From assembly GCA_961205875.1 (NCBI GenBank), contig OY540809.1:33492267-33556266 (forward strand): DNA of 64,000 nucleotides, read 5' to 3'. Origin of the DNA: Sialis fuliginosa (lineage: Eukaryota; Arthropoda; Insecta; Megaloptera; Sialidae). Under the pieces are notes generated by a model. It made no database searches. It had not been told where the DNA came from and was given only the letters and a program-made list of their open reading frames with translations. Of this stretch, positions 46,323 through 57,474 are shown one piece after another. Every line of letters starts with the position of its first letter. Position 1 is the first letter of the stretch. A program made the position numbers and the translations under genes.

Positions 46323-49299
46323 TAGGAGTGTACCGGAACTGGAATTTTCAATTCCGACAGGAATCGGAATTACCGAAATTCACAAAAAAATCCAACCAGA
46401 ATTCCGGCCGGAATCGGATTTTTTCCAAAAAATTATTTTTTTTATTACTAATAATAATTAAATAATTAAAATCTATTCATGTGCTTTATACATAGATTAT
46501 TGTCTTAAATTAATATAATATTATTTTATATATGCTATTTCTTAAATAGTAGAGTGACAGTGTCCTACATTGTATTATAAAAAATAGTATTTTCAACATA
46601 TCCTGTAATTTTAACAACTTCGTAAGATCAATTGTTTTAAATTGTGTGTATACCTATCATACGTTCTTTTCGGTCGAATGAAATTACATTTCTAGTATTA
46701 AATTATAAATGTGTTAAACTATCACAAACAGCATTTAGACAAAGTAATAGAGAAGATGATATAAATATGTATAGATAAAAGAATGCTTACTCTTCGAAAT
46801 TAAAACACCAATGCATTACTATAGTACATGATGCATTATCATAAACAATACTGTTAGACAAGTACAGTACAGTCTATTCGGTGAGGTTATTCTTGGAGGC
46901 GGGAAATGTTTTTGAAGAAAACAGATCTAGGGATAATAGAGTATTATTAAAAAATGCAGAACAAGTCTTATTTTTACACCATAATAATCCGAAATTTTCA
47001 AAAATCTTTGATTTATACTTGAACAGTTCAATGTTCGTACTATAATTTTAAAACATTTTTATTAATATATTATTATTATTATTATCTCAGTTTGGCGCGA
47101 TCTACAGACTCAAACTATCAAGTGCCCTAACACCGTCGCGACCTCTTTCCTTCGAAATAAACAATTTTTAAAAAAAGTGACTGTAGATCAATGTCTTATG
47201 AACTACTTTATTTTGATAATTTGATTGGACTAATTTGGTAAATTAAAAAATAAGTTGAATAATTAAGGTCAATTTATTAATGTTATAATTACAACTATAC
47301 TTATGTCGCACAAAATGTAAAAAACTGCATTATGAAATGATTGTTTCTATTAAAATTTTTGTTAATAAAATGTTTTTATATCATTATTATTATATTCATG
47401 TTTCATTTTTGAAACAAAAATAACGTATATGGGTAGTTCTACAAACGAGGGAATTTTGGATATTTCGTATATTAATATTTTGAAAAATACATTTTTTCTA
47501 GATAGAAACTGTAAACTATTACTGCGCCTAGCATGCCCCTTAAAATAACCCCGTTTCGAAATATATTTTTTATAAAAAATAACACTTAAAATGTGAAATT
47601 ATCAGTCTCCTGGCATGTCACTTCTAGGAAGTGAAAGTTAGCAGACTAAATAAGTATTGTTTCTGAATGTATAAAAAAAAATTACACTGCAGTAGTAATC
47701 TATAATATTGGTACTTGTTTATTGTGTAAATAATTTTTGAATTTTTTTATATTTTCTTTAAGAAATATTTTATTGAATTTTGTCCTCCGAATTTTTCATC
47801 ATTCTCCTGTCAAACCAAAACATTATATTCCGATCAAATCATCGTTTGTCATAGTAATTAATTGAAATATAATAAATAAAATAATGTACATGTTTTAACT
47901 TAATTTGAGGTTGCATCAATAAACTCAGTTAACGTTGTAAGCGAGATCGTACTTTGTCCAGTCAATTTCTCAGTATCCTGGTCAGCATTTTCGTGAAAAA
48001 TACTGTAGATATAAATAATTTTTTAGTTGTATGAGTTGTACATATTATGTTGTCTTGTGATAGAGGACTTGTTTTTTTTTATAAAACGTTATTTTGCCGA
48101 TTTTTACGGAATATTTAAAGAATTCTCAGTCTCCTGGCAGCTCTAAAAACGGGATTAGACTTAAATAATGTAAATAAATTAAGTAAATATCATGAGAATA
48201 CTGTTGTAAATGACTTCGCATGTTTTTTAACAACTTTTATTGTTTATAAAAAAGGACCCCGCAGTTTTTGATAGGGATATGGCTTTCAGTCAATCTCTTT
48301 GAAACCAACTGGAAAATATTCTCTAAATCATCCCGATTAAAAGTCTCAATGGTCGCAACCGCCTAAGTTCCCGAGGTCTTGCGCAAAGAGCTGTTTTGTA
48401 CCTAATAATGCAATAAAAAAATCGATATAGTACAGGACATTTTGAACAAAGAAATTAATTTTTATGTATCGTTTTGTTTATTTAATTTTTAGATTTTTAT
48501 GTTGTTAAAGTTTGCAAGTTCTAGCAAATTGTTTTGTGGATTATAATAAAGTTTTTATAAAATATGTTAAGGTATGTGTAGTGCCGTCAGCGCCAGCTAC
48601 TAGCGATAGTATTAAAAATATTAAATTGTAAAATAAAAACAATAGAAAATTAGTTGTCATAAAAATATAACTTTGATTTGTAACACACTTATGGGACACC
48701 TTATATAAATGTAACTATTTTAAAAATATGCTGCTTGTCTAGCCTGACAACTTTTGTATTTAAAGTTTTCTTCCATTTGTTATAATAAATTAGATATTGA
48801 ACTTGGGAAATCCTGTACTATAACGATTTTTTATTGCAGTATTAGTTACAAAATAGCTTTTTGCGCGAGACCTCGGGAACTTAGGCGGTTGCGACAATTG
48901 AGACTTTTAATCGGGATGATTTAGAGAATATTTTCCAGTTGGTTTCAAAGAGATTGACTGAAAGCCATTTCCCTATCAAAAACTGCGGGGTCATTTAATT
49001 TGTTATAAACAAATAAAAATATTTTTTGACTGACCACTTTCAGATAGTGTGAAAAATGTCATCAACTTGAAATAAAACTACTTGCCAAAGCTTATGCATG
49101 AAAAAAATTTCGTGCCGGAATTCACTCCATTTTCTTTCTTCGTGTGTAGAACTACCCATATATTTATTAATTTTTAAGTAGAGAGTTATAATAAAATTTC
49201 AAAATTCCAACAAAATCAGGAATTCACCAGTTCCGGCCAGAACTGGAACCGGAATAAAATCGTGAATTCCGGCCGGAACGGAATTTCGGTACACCCCTA
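46323..49299. mobile_element. TIR element of about 3 kb with a nested palindromic element
   Basis: The left end TAGGAGTGTACCGGAACTGG and the right end, on the opposite strand, TAGGGGTGTACCGAAATTCC form the outer inverted repeats, followed by several GGAATTCCGGCCGGAA-like segments at both ends. The TAGGGGTGTACCG-type terminus resembles hAT-like ends, but an 8-bp target duplication is not clear. About 1.7 kb of its inside is a second element (47427-49162). No transposase frame is seen. Confidence 0.7.
47427..49162. mobile_element. Nested element with TATGGGTAGTTCTACA ends and an inner foldback
   Basis: ATATGGGTAGTTCTACAAAC on the left pairs with GTGTAGAACTACCCATAT on the right. Inside, 48251-48447 and 48808-49000 form a second long inverted repeat (GACCCCGCAGTTTTTGATAG / CTATCAAAAACTGCGGGGTC; CGCCTAAGTTCCCGAGGTCT / GACCTCGGGAACTTAGGCG). 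AGTCTCCTGGCA occurs as a direct repeat at 47605 and 48129. No coding region was found. Confidence 0.75.
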
Positions 49300-49770
49300 A
49301 AAACAGTGCTTTATTTGTATGACAGATATAAATTACAGGGATAATATTGAAATATTTGTTATAGGTATTAATTTATCGTTTTTTTTAACCTAAATTAATT
49401 TACAAATAAAATACACTTGACAGATAGGTACTTGAAGATTTTTAGCAAACATTTATTTAATGACATCAAAGCTGTTACAAGTGAAAGCACTTGAAATAAC
49501 AAGAATTTTGTGCTATTGAAATATTGACAACTCTGATACGAATAAGATATTGTAATCGATATTTTATCGTTCGTATAATATTTTCAATATGAGCATGCGC
49601 AAACGGCGAGAAAATAATTATTAAAGTGGTTTCAAATTATATATAATTTGATAAATGGAAATATACGTACAACGTTATTAAACAGACGAAAAAAACCAAT
49701 ATGTAATCAAATACGTACATTAGTATTCAAATAAAACTTAAATATAGTCACTATATATTTTTCAAACAAA
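49300..49770. other. AT-rich intronic stretch
   Basis: No gene, repeat edge or RNA is recognised in this interval. Confidence 0.4.
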
Positions 49771-49915
49771 AAAATTAAACTAAAAATATACACCTTAACC
49801 ACAATAAACTCACTCGACACGTGTTTCGACTTCACAAGAGTCCTCAACAGGAGCCTAACAGTTTTTGTTTTATTGTGATTAAGGTATATTAAAGTATATT
49901 TTTAGTTTGAGTGAA
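49771..49915. repeat. Small foldback repeat
   Basis: AAACTAAAAATATACACCTT then AACCACAATAAA pairs with TTTATTGTGATTAAGGTATA and ATATTTTTAGTTT. The middle, CTCGACACGTGTTTCGACTT then CACAAGAGTCCTCAACAGGAG, resembles a motif seen in widespread insect repeats. Confidence 0.65.
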
Positions 49916-49997
49916 ATGATGAACTGTCAGATAACTTTTCAATTTTACCACCAGAGTGTCACATGGGTTATGTTAGATTACTCTGAGTAAAGTGTGC

Positions 49998-50016
49998 GAG
50001 AGAGAGAGAGAGAGAG
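49998..50016 (+). repeat. (GA)n microsatellite
   Basis: About nine perfect GA units, 140 bp before the Dystrophin exon at 50159. Confidence 0.9.
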
Positions 50017-50158
50017 CTATTCCCGTATAATTTCATTAGATCGGTATTGTGATGGAAGAGGTACCTCGTAAGTTCTAATTCCGAGAATTTTAGGTCCCGT
50101 AGCTTAGAACTTATAGGAGTTCTACTACTGTATTATAATTATGTTGTTTATTTTGCAG

Positions 50159-50257
50159 ATACGTGATTGGCTAACCGTGGAAGAAGGAATGTTGCGACAA
50201 CAGACTGTGGTTGTTAGCAATGTTGACGAAATCGTCCAGCTTATCGACAAGCAGAAA
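50159..50257 (+). CDS. Dys: Dystrophin, spectrin-repeat exon
   Basis: This exon has 33 codons and is bounded by TTATTTTGCAG and AAA|GTAAGT, with both junctions in phase 0. It encodes IRDWLTVEEGMLRQQTVVVS then NVDEIVQLIDKQK. The W in DWL, the Q-rich helix and the closing DEIVQLIDKQK are typical of the first helix of a dystrophin spectrin-like repeat; vertebrate dystrophin has a comparable VDDLEEVEDMIKKQK motif. It continues directly from the exon ending SFDKSILQ at 7076. The next exon should continue the repeat but is not found before the window end, so the following intron is longer than 13.7 kb. A related spectrin-repeat protein (utrophin-like or MSP-300-like) is less likely. The family call is by recognition, not by database search. 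Confidence 0.78.
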
Positions 50258-50435
50258 GTAAGTCGTACAAATCAATTATTTTTACACGTACCGTATTTAC
50301 CCTTTATTATTAAACAGATTAACCTGACTGTTTGCATGCGATATTGTTATTATACAACGTATTACTGTTATTTACCATGCGCAAAACTAATCAGATATCG
50401 TGTTTATTAGTAAGGGGCTGGTAGGCTAGTTTTTT

Positions 50436-50698
50436 GATGTGAATAACGTCTAGTGTTCCACGCCAGCTAGATACTGGCGGGGGAGGGGGTATTTCAGGGT
50501 GATCTAAAACCATTGAACAACTCAGAAACTAAAAGTCCGACCGGGATGATTTTGGTATCATTCCAACCGGCGTATTGGTCTGTACCAATTAAACACTGAG
50601 CCACCACCGCGGAAATGCGGTACGGGTGAAGGTGGCTAAACGCGAAGCGATCATTTTGCGCGCTAGTGTAAATTTACAATCAGTATAACTCGACATTC
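50436..50698 (+). repeat. Dispersed repeat, family F, uninterrupted copy
   Basis: GTGAATAACGTCTAG .. CCAGCTAGATACTGGCGGGG .. CGGCGTATTGGTCTGTACCA .. AAACACTGAGCCACCACCGC .. GCGCGCTAGTGTAAATTTAC. The same sequence occurs at 59511-60573, where it is split by a transposon. It is unusually GC-rich for the window and may be an old SINE or gene fragment. Confidence 0.75.
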
Positions 50699-50699
50699 A

Positions 50700-51955
50700 T
50701 AGCAGTTATCACTCTGGTTTTGATCTTAAGTTATATATCTCGATTAAATATACGAGGTGCAAGTACAAATCAAAACATTTAACCAGTTTTAGTGAATGAA
50801 AAACTTCATATAATAATAACAAGAAAAATGAAATTATAATATCGGCTAAAACACGCGCAAATGCCAGTATGTAATATAAAAGACACACAGCATTAGAAAG
50901 AGCGTCTCAGCAGCTATCGGAAAATATATCATAACCAGTCAGAAGGTACAGAGCACGCCAAAATTCGAAAGATAGTGGCTTGGTCAACGACGGCGCAATT
51001 ACATCATAAATCTGAGTTCTATCTAAACCCACTGCTTCAAATAACGTGACCTTGAATTTGGAACGTATTCACAAAAAACATTCAGCGGCACTGGATTATG
51101 AGATTTTCTATTTTTTTGTGTATAATTGTGTACATTTACACACTTGATATTATCATTATTAACATTATACAGGATGCTAAAAAATGCTTTGGAAATTTAA
51201 TAGATATATGTATGTAAAGTACTGATTAAAACGAGTAAAAAAATTTAATCAACAAAGGTGCGCAACGAACCCTTTCAGAGATAGATATGAACGATTCCAA
51301 GTCTTGGGAAGTTAAATGCATTTCACAGCAAACTTGATAAAGCTGTGATATACAAAAACTTATACATATTTCATTTAACTTGATGAAGTTGAGAATCACT
51401 TTCATACTTTTGAAAGAGTTGTTTTTTAGATCCATGTTACAATGTTGATTAGAATTGTCATTTTGTCAAATACTATAATATGCTTTTTAAATTTTCAACA
51501 CATTTTGAAATTGACAATAATATCAAATGAAACGTTTTGGACGTTGTAGAGTTGTGTTATTAATATTTTTATTATTATTTAATTAATTAATATTTTATAT
51601 CTGAAATATCGGTTTTTAAATTATTTTTTTATATATGAAACATTTCAATGGGTTTGTCAGAAATATAACTCACATTTATATCATATTATTATAAGTATTA
51701 GTTTTCTAATGTCCTAATGTCAAAAACATAATACACATTCGTAGAATAACTAATTTGACAATTTGAATTCAGTTAGTATGAATTAGTGACGTATTAATTA
51801 GTATTTAAAATTAAAATTTTAAGGGTAGTTTTCAATGAATGTCCCTTAGGTTCTATTGAACCACAACTGTACCAAATCTCATCAAAATTAGTGATACAAT
51901 ACTCGCAACGTTAACTTTTTAGACGATAAAAGTTATAAAATTTCAAATATTTCTA
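50700..51955. other. AT-rich intronic stretch
   Basis: No gene is recognised. The minus frame 51226-51435 has no motif. Confidence 0.4.
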
Positions 51956-51959
51956 AAAC

Positions 51960-52250
51960 CTCTCATCCGATTAGCACCAATTAGGTCTGGAGTACTCACT
52001 TAGACAAACATTTTCCTCAAAAAATAGTTCGGATCGATGCATTTTTACAGTAGTTGTCGTGAACGAAAGAAAATTCTACATCCAAACACACGGACACACG
52101 CACAGCCGTCATGAGGAAATCAACTTTTTTTTACGTTTTGAAGTTAGTACAATCAGAATTTGTACAATCAGAATTTGCTGTTATCTTGGACACGATTTTT
52201 CGACGGTTTTACAATACCTACTTCCATTTCTTTCAGAACATGGAAGTAAA
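51960..52250 (+). repeat. Dispersed repeat, family A, copy 2
   Basis: GTCTGGAGTACTCACTTAGA .. TTTTTACAGTAGTTGTCGTG .. ACGTTTTGAAGTTAGTACAA .. CTTCCATTTCTTTCAGAACA. It matches 840-1022 and the inverse of 59805-60052. A 12-base tandem duplication, TCAGAATTTGTA, occurs inside at 52152. Confidence 0.7.
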
Positions 52251-52719
52251 AATTAAAAATATGTCAATATTTAGAGTTACTGCGGCAATTTACAATCAAT
52301 ACTTAAGCACCGTGTTCTATATAACTAAATATTAAAGTTGACAGTTTCTATTCTGTCAATTAAATTCTAGTCAACATCTCTATGATTATCAGTAACGGCT
52401 GTTTGAATTAAACTACGTGTTGTGACATTGAAATTAATTGCCGTGATTAATTTGTATAACATAGATGTGAACGAGAATTTAATAATCGCCCTAACCACTG
52501 TTTCTACACCACCAGGACCGTTATTAGGGGTTATAAAATATACACAATTTGTGTTGGTTGATATTTCTTACAAAATATATCCTCAAATTAAATTAAGTTA
52601 GGTTACCATAACCATTTTAATAAAAAAAAGAAGTTTTTTTTCTCCAAAATTTTACCAGAAGGTACTTACTCTTGTTGGGATTATTTTTAATTTAAAAAAT
52701 AGGATCAAGTTCTACAGAT

Positions 52720-52900
52720 TACAAAAAGTTTTATAAAATTAATAATTTTGCATGGTTTTAGTTAAAATTTTAAGTTTCTAGCTTATACATATAGTTAACG
52801 AGTTATTTTACTGTGGTGAAAAGACAGGTAGTTAGACAGATAGACGGATGAACGACAAAGTGAGATTAATAGAATTCTGATTAGGGTTCTTGATTACTTT
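52720..52900 (+). repeat. Non-LTR-like tail, family E, fragment
   Basis: TTTCTAGCTTATACATATAGTTAACGAG .. GACAGATAGACGGATGAACGACAA .. GATTAGGGTTCTTG shares layout and blocks with 23690-23790 and 34318-34430. Confidence 0.55.
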
Positions 52901-53665
52901 AAATTAGACAATGTACCTAAATATAACAAAAAAATTGCGACGGGTAATCGATATATACTAGATATAGGTACTATTTATTATCATATATGCTATTCGATTG
53001 TTAAAATGACAAACTTCATTATTTTATAAACACATAAATAAGAAGTAAAGTATATGGCCATATACCTAGAAAAATCGCAGAAAGAGAAAAGCTAATATTA
53101 CCTAGCGTTACAAATAAAAAATAATGACAGTTATATAGCTGCATAATAAGAATGGAAATATAGTCAGGATTTTTTTACAGGTGATTTTTGTCACGCTACG
53201 ATATAAATAAAATAAATAAGTACCTAATTTTTATTGAATAAAATAATACTGATCAGATTATTAAAAACACAAAATATGTGAATTTGTTCCGTCTTGGTAT
53301 TACCCCTTGTTTATATCATATCTTTTACTTTGATATAGGAACGGTCCTGTCACCACCCTCCACAAATCACCGTTAAACGCACGGGTATCTGCATTAGCGG
53401 TGATGGTTTATGGTTAATTCGCGTAGGTAGGTACCTTTAATATCCGTCAGAGTTCTGTCGTGATCAGCGGTATTTATGGTGTTATGCAGATCGTTGTCTT
53501 GTTTTATAAATGTCAGGTGTTGCAGAATTACGAAGATTGTTAGTAGTAAATCATGAGAGGATTCAGCAGCCTACGGGAGTAATGACTTTTAAATTTTTTA
53601 TTTAAGGGCGGTATTTTTATTACTTTGGGAAGAAGGATGTTTTGTAATTTTTATTGTTCTATAAT
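52901..53665. other. Intronic stretch with a GC-richer part at 53340-53480
   Basis: The GC-richer part contains CACCGTTAAACGCACGGGTA and GCGGTGATGG. It shows no open frame or known motif. The remainder is AT-rich. Confidence 0.35.
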
Positions 53666-53669
53666 TTAT

Positions 53670-54190
53670 TCTAGCGGACCCGTCCCGGCTTAGCATGGGA
53701 GTTATTATTTCACCCCCTGTCACGTATGGTGGGTTGTAATTGTTGTTTTAGCTGACCCGGAAAACGTTGTTCTGTTCAAAAATAATTTGTTTAAAAATCA
53801 GAATATAAATACACATTTTCGTAAATATCTCGACCTCAGCGCCACCTACCGGGTACAAAAAAAGATAACCCAACGGAGCACCAAACGAACATATGGTGTG
53901 AACATGGTTTCGATACGTCTAGTGGTTTTTTCGCTCCGGGTGACACCCGTGTAATATGTTAAAAAATAAAACCTATTTCCTCATTGTTTTGATTATTTTA
54001 AGCTTTCAGGGGGTAAAATATAAAAAACATTTTTTTTTTGGTCATTGAAAGTTTATAGGAGATGTAATAACCGTTCAATTTTTTTTATATAGACACCCGC
54101 CTAATGTGTAAAAAATAAAACCTACTGACTTTTTTTAAGGGGTGTGTGTGTGTGTGTGTGACACTCTCAATTCCGACCCAAGTGTCACCC
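53670..54190 (+). repeat. Decayed non-LTR retrotransposon fragments
   Basis: TAGCGGACCCGTCCCGGCTT .. CACCCCCTGTCACGTATGGT .. CACCTACCGGGTACAAAAA .. TTCGCTCCGGGTGACACCCG reads like the 3' untranslated region of an RTE-type LINE. The segment CACCCG..TAATNTGTTAAAAAATAAAACC occurs twice (53944 and 54086). A (GT)n run lies at 54142-54160. Confidence 0.55.
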
Positions 54191-54620
54191 TTTCTAGCGA
54201 CGCCACTGTAGGTACCTACTAATCCTGTAACAATAGTTCTTGCTATTTGTATTCGTAACCTATTTTAGCATAATAGCTACAAGCAAATATTACGTTAGGA
54301 TCCTGGAAATAATTGAATACATACATAATGTCTTATTGTTCAGAAAAAATAACACAAATTTAACTAAAAATACAACTATATACTGGTCTAATATATGTAA
54401 ACTCAAATAAATATAGAAAAGATGTTTTAAAATGTATCATTTGTTTGTTATGGATTAAAAATAATAGCCTCTTTGTCTGTCATGTAACGCATAAAGTTAG
54501 ATGCACAAGTAGGTAAACATAAAAAATTGTCAAGTGCGAATCGAACTTCGAGTATTGATGTCCTGTACCTTAAAAAAACCTTTTGTTAAGAGCAAATTTA
54601 GATAAGTTTATGTTAAATAT
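54190..54620. other. Intronic stretch with a decayed repeat at about 54528-54590
   Basis: AATTGTCAAGTGCGAATCGA resembles the start of a widespread insect repeat, but it is too decayed to assign. Nothing else is seen. Confidence 0.35.
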
Positions 54621-54624
54621 TACA

Positions 54625-56084
54625 CAGGCCGACAAAAAAATACTTTTGTACTGGTGTCTCTACTTCAATTAGTGATTTCGGAGTTTTTTGGCGTGCTGAA
54701 ACCAAATACGTTACCCGAATTGCTCCATCACGTCAGGTTTTTGATATAATCTAACCTAAAAGTGTCAAAATGACGATTTTGGCAATGTTTATAAGAATTT
54801 ATTAGCACGGTAAGAAATAGTAATATCTTTCCTCTTTAAAACGAATTTTTATTTTTTATTATACTATTTTTTTTCACCGAAATATACTAGTTTGAATATA
54901 TGATATTTTTCTTAGTAGAGTAGACACAGTGACACAATGGAATTGCAGGACAGGTGCAGTGGGGTAAGTGCAGACCGGTTTTTGCATAGTTGGACTTTGA
55001 AACCCATATATTTTCAATCTGTTATATAAATACTTAATATTTTCAGTATCAAATGATTGTGCAGTTATTACTGACTAATTTAAATTGAATAGGACGCCAA
55101 TTTTAATGTACTTTTTAAAAAAATGATAATTTTTTGTTGAAATATAAAAAGGGATTTAATGAAATAAAACCACAATATAAAAAGATCTAAAATATACAAA
55201 TGATAATTATTATTAGGAAAATATGGTATACTAATATTTTCCTAATAATAATTATTATTTGTAAAGTAAAGAAGTAAGAAGTAGTAAGATGAAGGTTCTG
55301 ATTGACATTTTTACATATATGTATTAATCAGAATCTTGACATTTTTCGTTACATGTAATCTGTGTTGCCTATACCAAACACCCATTGCATACAAGTTACG
55401 CATTGAATCCATCATATGCACTTACCCCACCTAAAGACCTGCACTTGCCCCATGCCATGTATCTACGGGGCAAGACCCCACTAGTGTTTTTCTCAATAAA
55501 TTGCAAAAAATTAAGACAAATTATTTATTTAATGTGTACTTTGATCAATATTCTGTATAGCTACCAAAAATAACAACACATAATATACAATTTCCTTACG
55601 AATTATTGCACGTTTATGGGTACCTCAAAGTTGTGTGTGTTATTTTCGTTCTGGTTGATAAAAATAAGGGTAAAACCATCATTCTTTGTCCGAAATCTAT
55701 GTCGAAGAGTTGATATTAACTCTTAGTAGTTCACTACATATTAGCTATTACAATTTCATTCGTATTATAATAAAAAGAACCCGTTAATGCACTTGCCCCA
55801 TTTGTGTACTTACCCCACTGCAACTTACATTAAATATGTATAACAATAACTTCAAACTAGTTTATTTCGGTGAAAAAAATCGTACAGTAGAAAGTAAAAA
55901 TTTATTTTAAAGAGGAAATACTACTTCTTACCATGAACGAAAACTTTAGAAAAAATTTACCTACTTGGTAATAAATTATACCAAAATCGTCATTTTGGAC
56001 ACTTTTTATGGAGTAATTTGGGCAACGCCAAAAGCCTCCTAAATCACCTATTTAAGTAGCGACACCAAAAATGATGTCGGCCTG
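54625..56084. mobile_element. Foldback element of 1.46 kb with CAGGCCGAC ends
   Basis: CAGGCCGACAAAAAAATACT on the left pairs with GATGTCGGCCTG on the right, and the arms pair inward (CAAAATGACGATTTTGG / CCAAAATCGTCATTTTG; TTCACCGAAATATACTAG / CTAGTTTATTTCGGTGAA). Both arms and the loop repeat a GCACTTGCCCCA or GCACTTACCCCA motif (54959 reverse, 55419, 55441, 55788 and 55808). A small inner palindrome occupies 55202-55257. The open frame 55385-55573 is only this repeat read through. Confidence 0.8.
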
Positions 56085-56089
56085 TAATC

Positions 56090-56585
56090 GAAAAGATGGT
56101 AAAACAATACTTTTTGAAATTTTAATTTTGAATTATTTTCGGAGAAAATAAGCGCGGTGAGAGCTGATAATTTTCTTGTGATCTCGGCATTATTATACAT
56201 ATTTTCTTTTTTTTTTAGATTTCCTTCACTTTTTCTTTCGGAGATATATATTTTGACGACACTTTCTTTTTTGAAATTGTTAAACAAGGATTTTAATGAT
56301 AATAAAACGTTAGTATAAATTCCTTTAATCGTCAGCTTTTGTAACTGAATTTTCTCCCTTAAAAAGCGCCAAATAAATTTTTATTTTTAATAACTTTCTA
56401 GATCAAACTGTTGTAGGCTGTAACAGACAGACAGTGTGTTCCATTTTCTAATTTCGATATGACATTCATGTATCTGTAGAAAAATATGAGAGTCTTTATT
56501 AAACAATAATATCAAGATTGTGGAGTGCGAAGCAAGTAGGGGCAGAGAATCTTTAAATTTCGCTAAAAAATATTTTCACGTGTTA
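56090..56585. other. AT-rich intronic stretch
   Basis: The minus frame at 56048-56287 is Lys/Asn/Ser-rich with no motif. Nothing else is recognised. Confidence 0.4.
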
Positions 56586-56589
56586 CTAT

Positions 56590-57040
56590 GTAAAAACATC
56601 TGCCAAGTAAATGCATAGTGCTTCCTCGTGTTAAATTCACCGAAGGTAGTTAATTATTGAACAATTTAAATAAAAACCCATAAAGTGTTCAGATAAATTG
56701 CCAATTATATTATAGGAAATTGAATGCTCTATAAAAAAAATCACATAACATTTTTACGTAACTTCTTGAGATATCTTGAACAAATAAATATTTTGGGTTC
56801 TCTCCTCTCCCCCTTACACACGATTTTGATGATTTTGAAATGAGACCGTCCTCAAGTCAGACCCAACCATCCAACCAAGTTTCATTAATATCGGTTCAGT
56901 GGGACAAACACACACAGACGGATGGACAACCAGAAAGACAGACACGGAGCGAAAAGTGTTTGTCTTGGCCTGAAACGGAAAGACCAATTTAAAATTTTGA
57001 AATCGAAGAACAATTTTTTTGTCTCATTTTGTATTATAAT
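56590..57040 (+). repeat. Single-arm copy of the 1027-2686 foldback family
   Basis: AAAACATCTGCCAAGTAAAT .. AAGTGTTCAGATAAATTGCC .. CCCCTTACACACGATTTTGA .. GCGAAAAGTGTTTGTCTTGG .. TTTAAAATTTTGAAATCGAA follows the left arm of 1027-2686 with internal deletions, and no second arm follows. This shows that the foldback arises from a single-arm ancestor or that arms can be lost. Confidence 0.75.
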
Positions 57041-57470
57041 TATTGAGGTCGAGATTTGGTACAAACATTTTTAATGAAAGGCTTTGAAGATCTAGTTGCT
57101 TTTATAAACTGAGGTAAAGTGATATTATAATTAGATGCTGATTTAAATCTAAAGTTATATACACACGTGTATAAAAATGATACTTGAAAATCGTTTAACA
57201 TTATAATTACCACCCTTTGTAATCTTCATATATTTATGTGTGTGTTTGGGACAAAATTAAACAAGCACTCTCTGATATTTTTATTCGTTTGATGCAGATT
57301 GTAAACATATGCCCGTTAATTGCGTCTTGTATAATTTTATTTTTAATATTTAATGAGTATACCATAGCAGGTATAACATTTTTATGTATATTAAAATATT
57401 ATTATCTTAATTACGAATGAGTTTTGTGATGTGTATATTATACGATTTTGTTATATTTGAACTTGTTTCT
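57041..57470. other. AT-rich intronic stretch
   Basis: The open frame 57238-57420 is hydrophobic (CPLIASCIILFLIFN) but short and without a family. Confidence 0.35.
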
Positions 57471-57474
57471 ATTA

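Larger units (their letters stand above)
7077..50158 (+). other. Dys: Dystrophin intron of about 43 kb, filled with transposons
   Basis: The intron begins GTTAGT after CAG at 7076 and ends TTATTTTGCAG before 50159, both consistent with GT-AG splicing, and both junctions are phase 0. It contains the complete Mutator-like element, the CXC-type element, two hAT-like elements with clear target duplications and four of the large palindromes. Very long introns are characteristic of dystrophin genes in animals. An undetected alternative exon inside it cannot be excluded. Confidence 0.7.
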
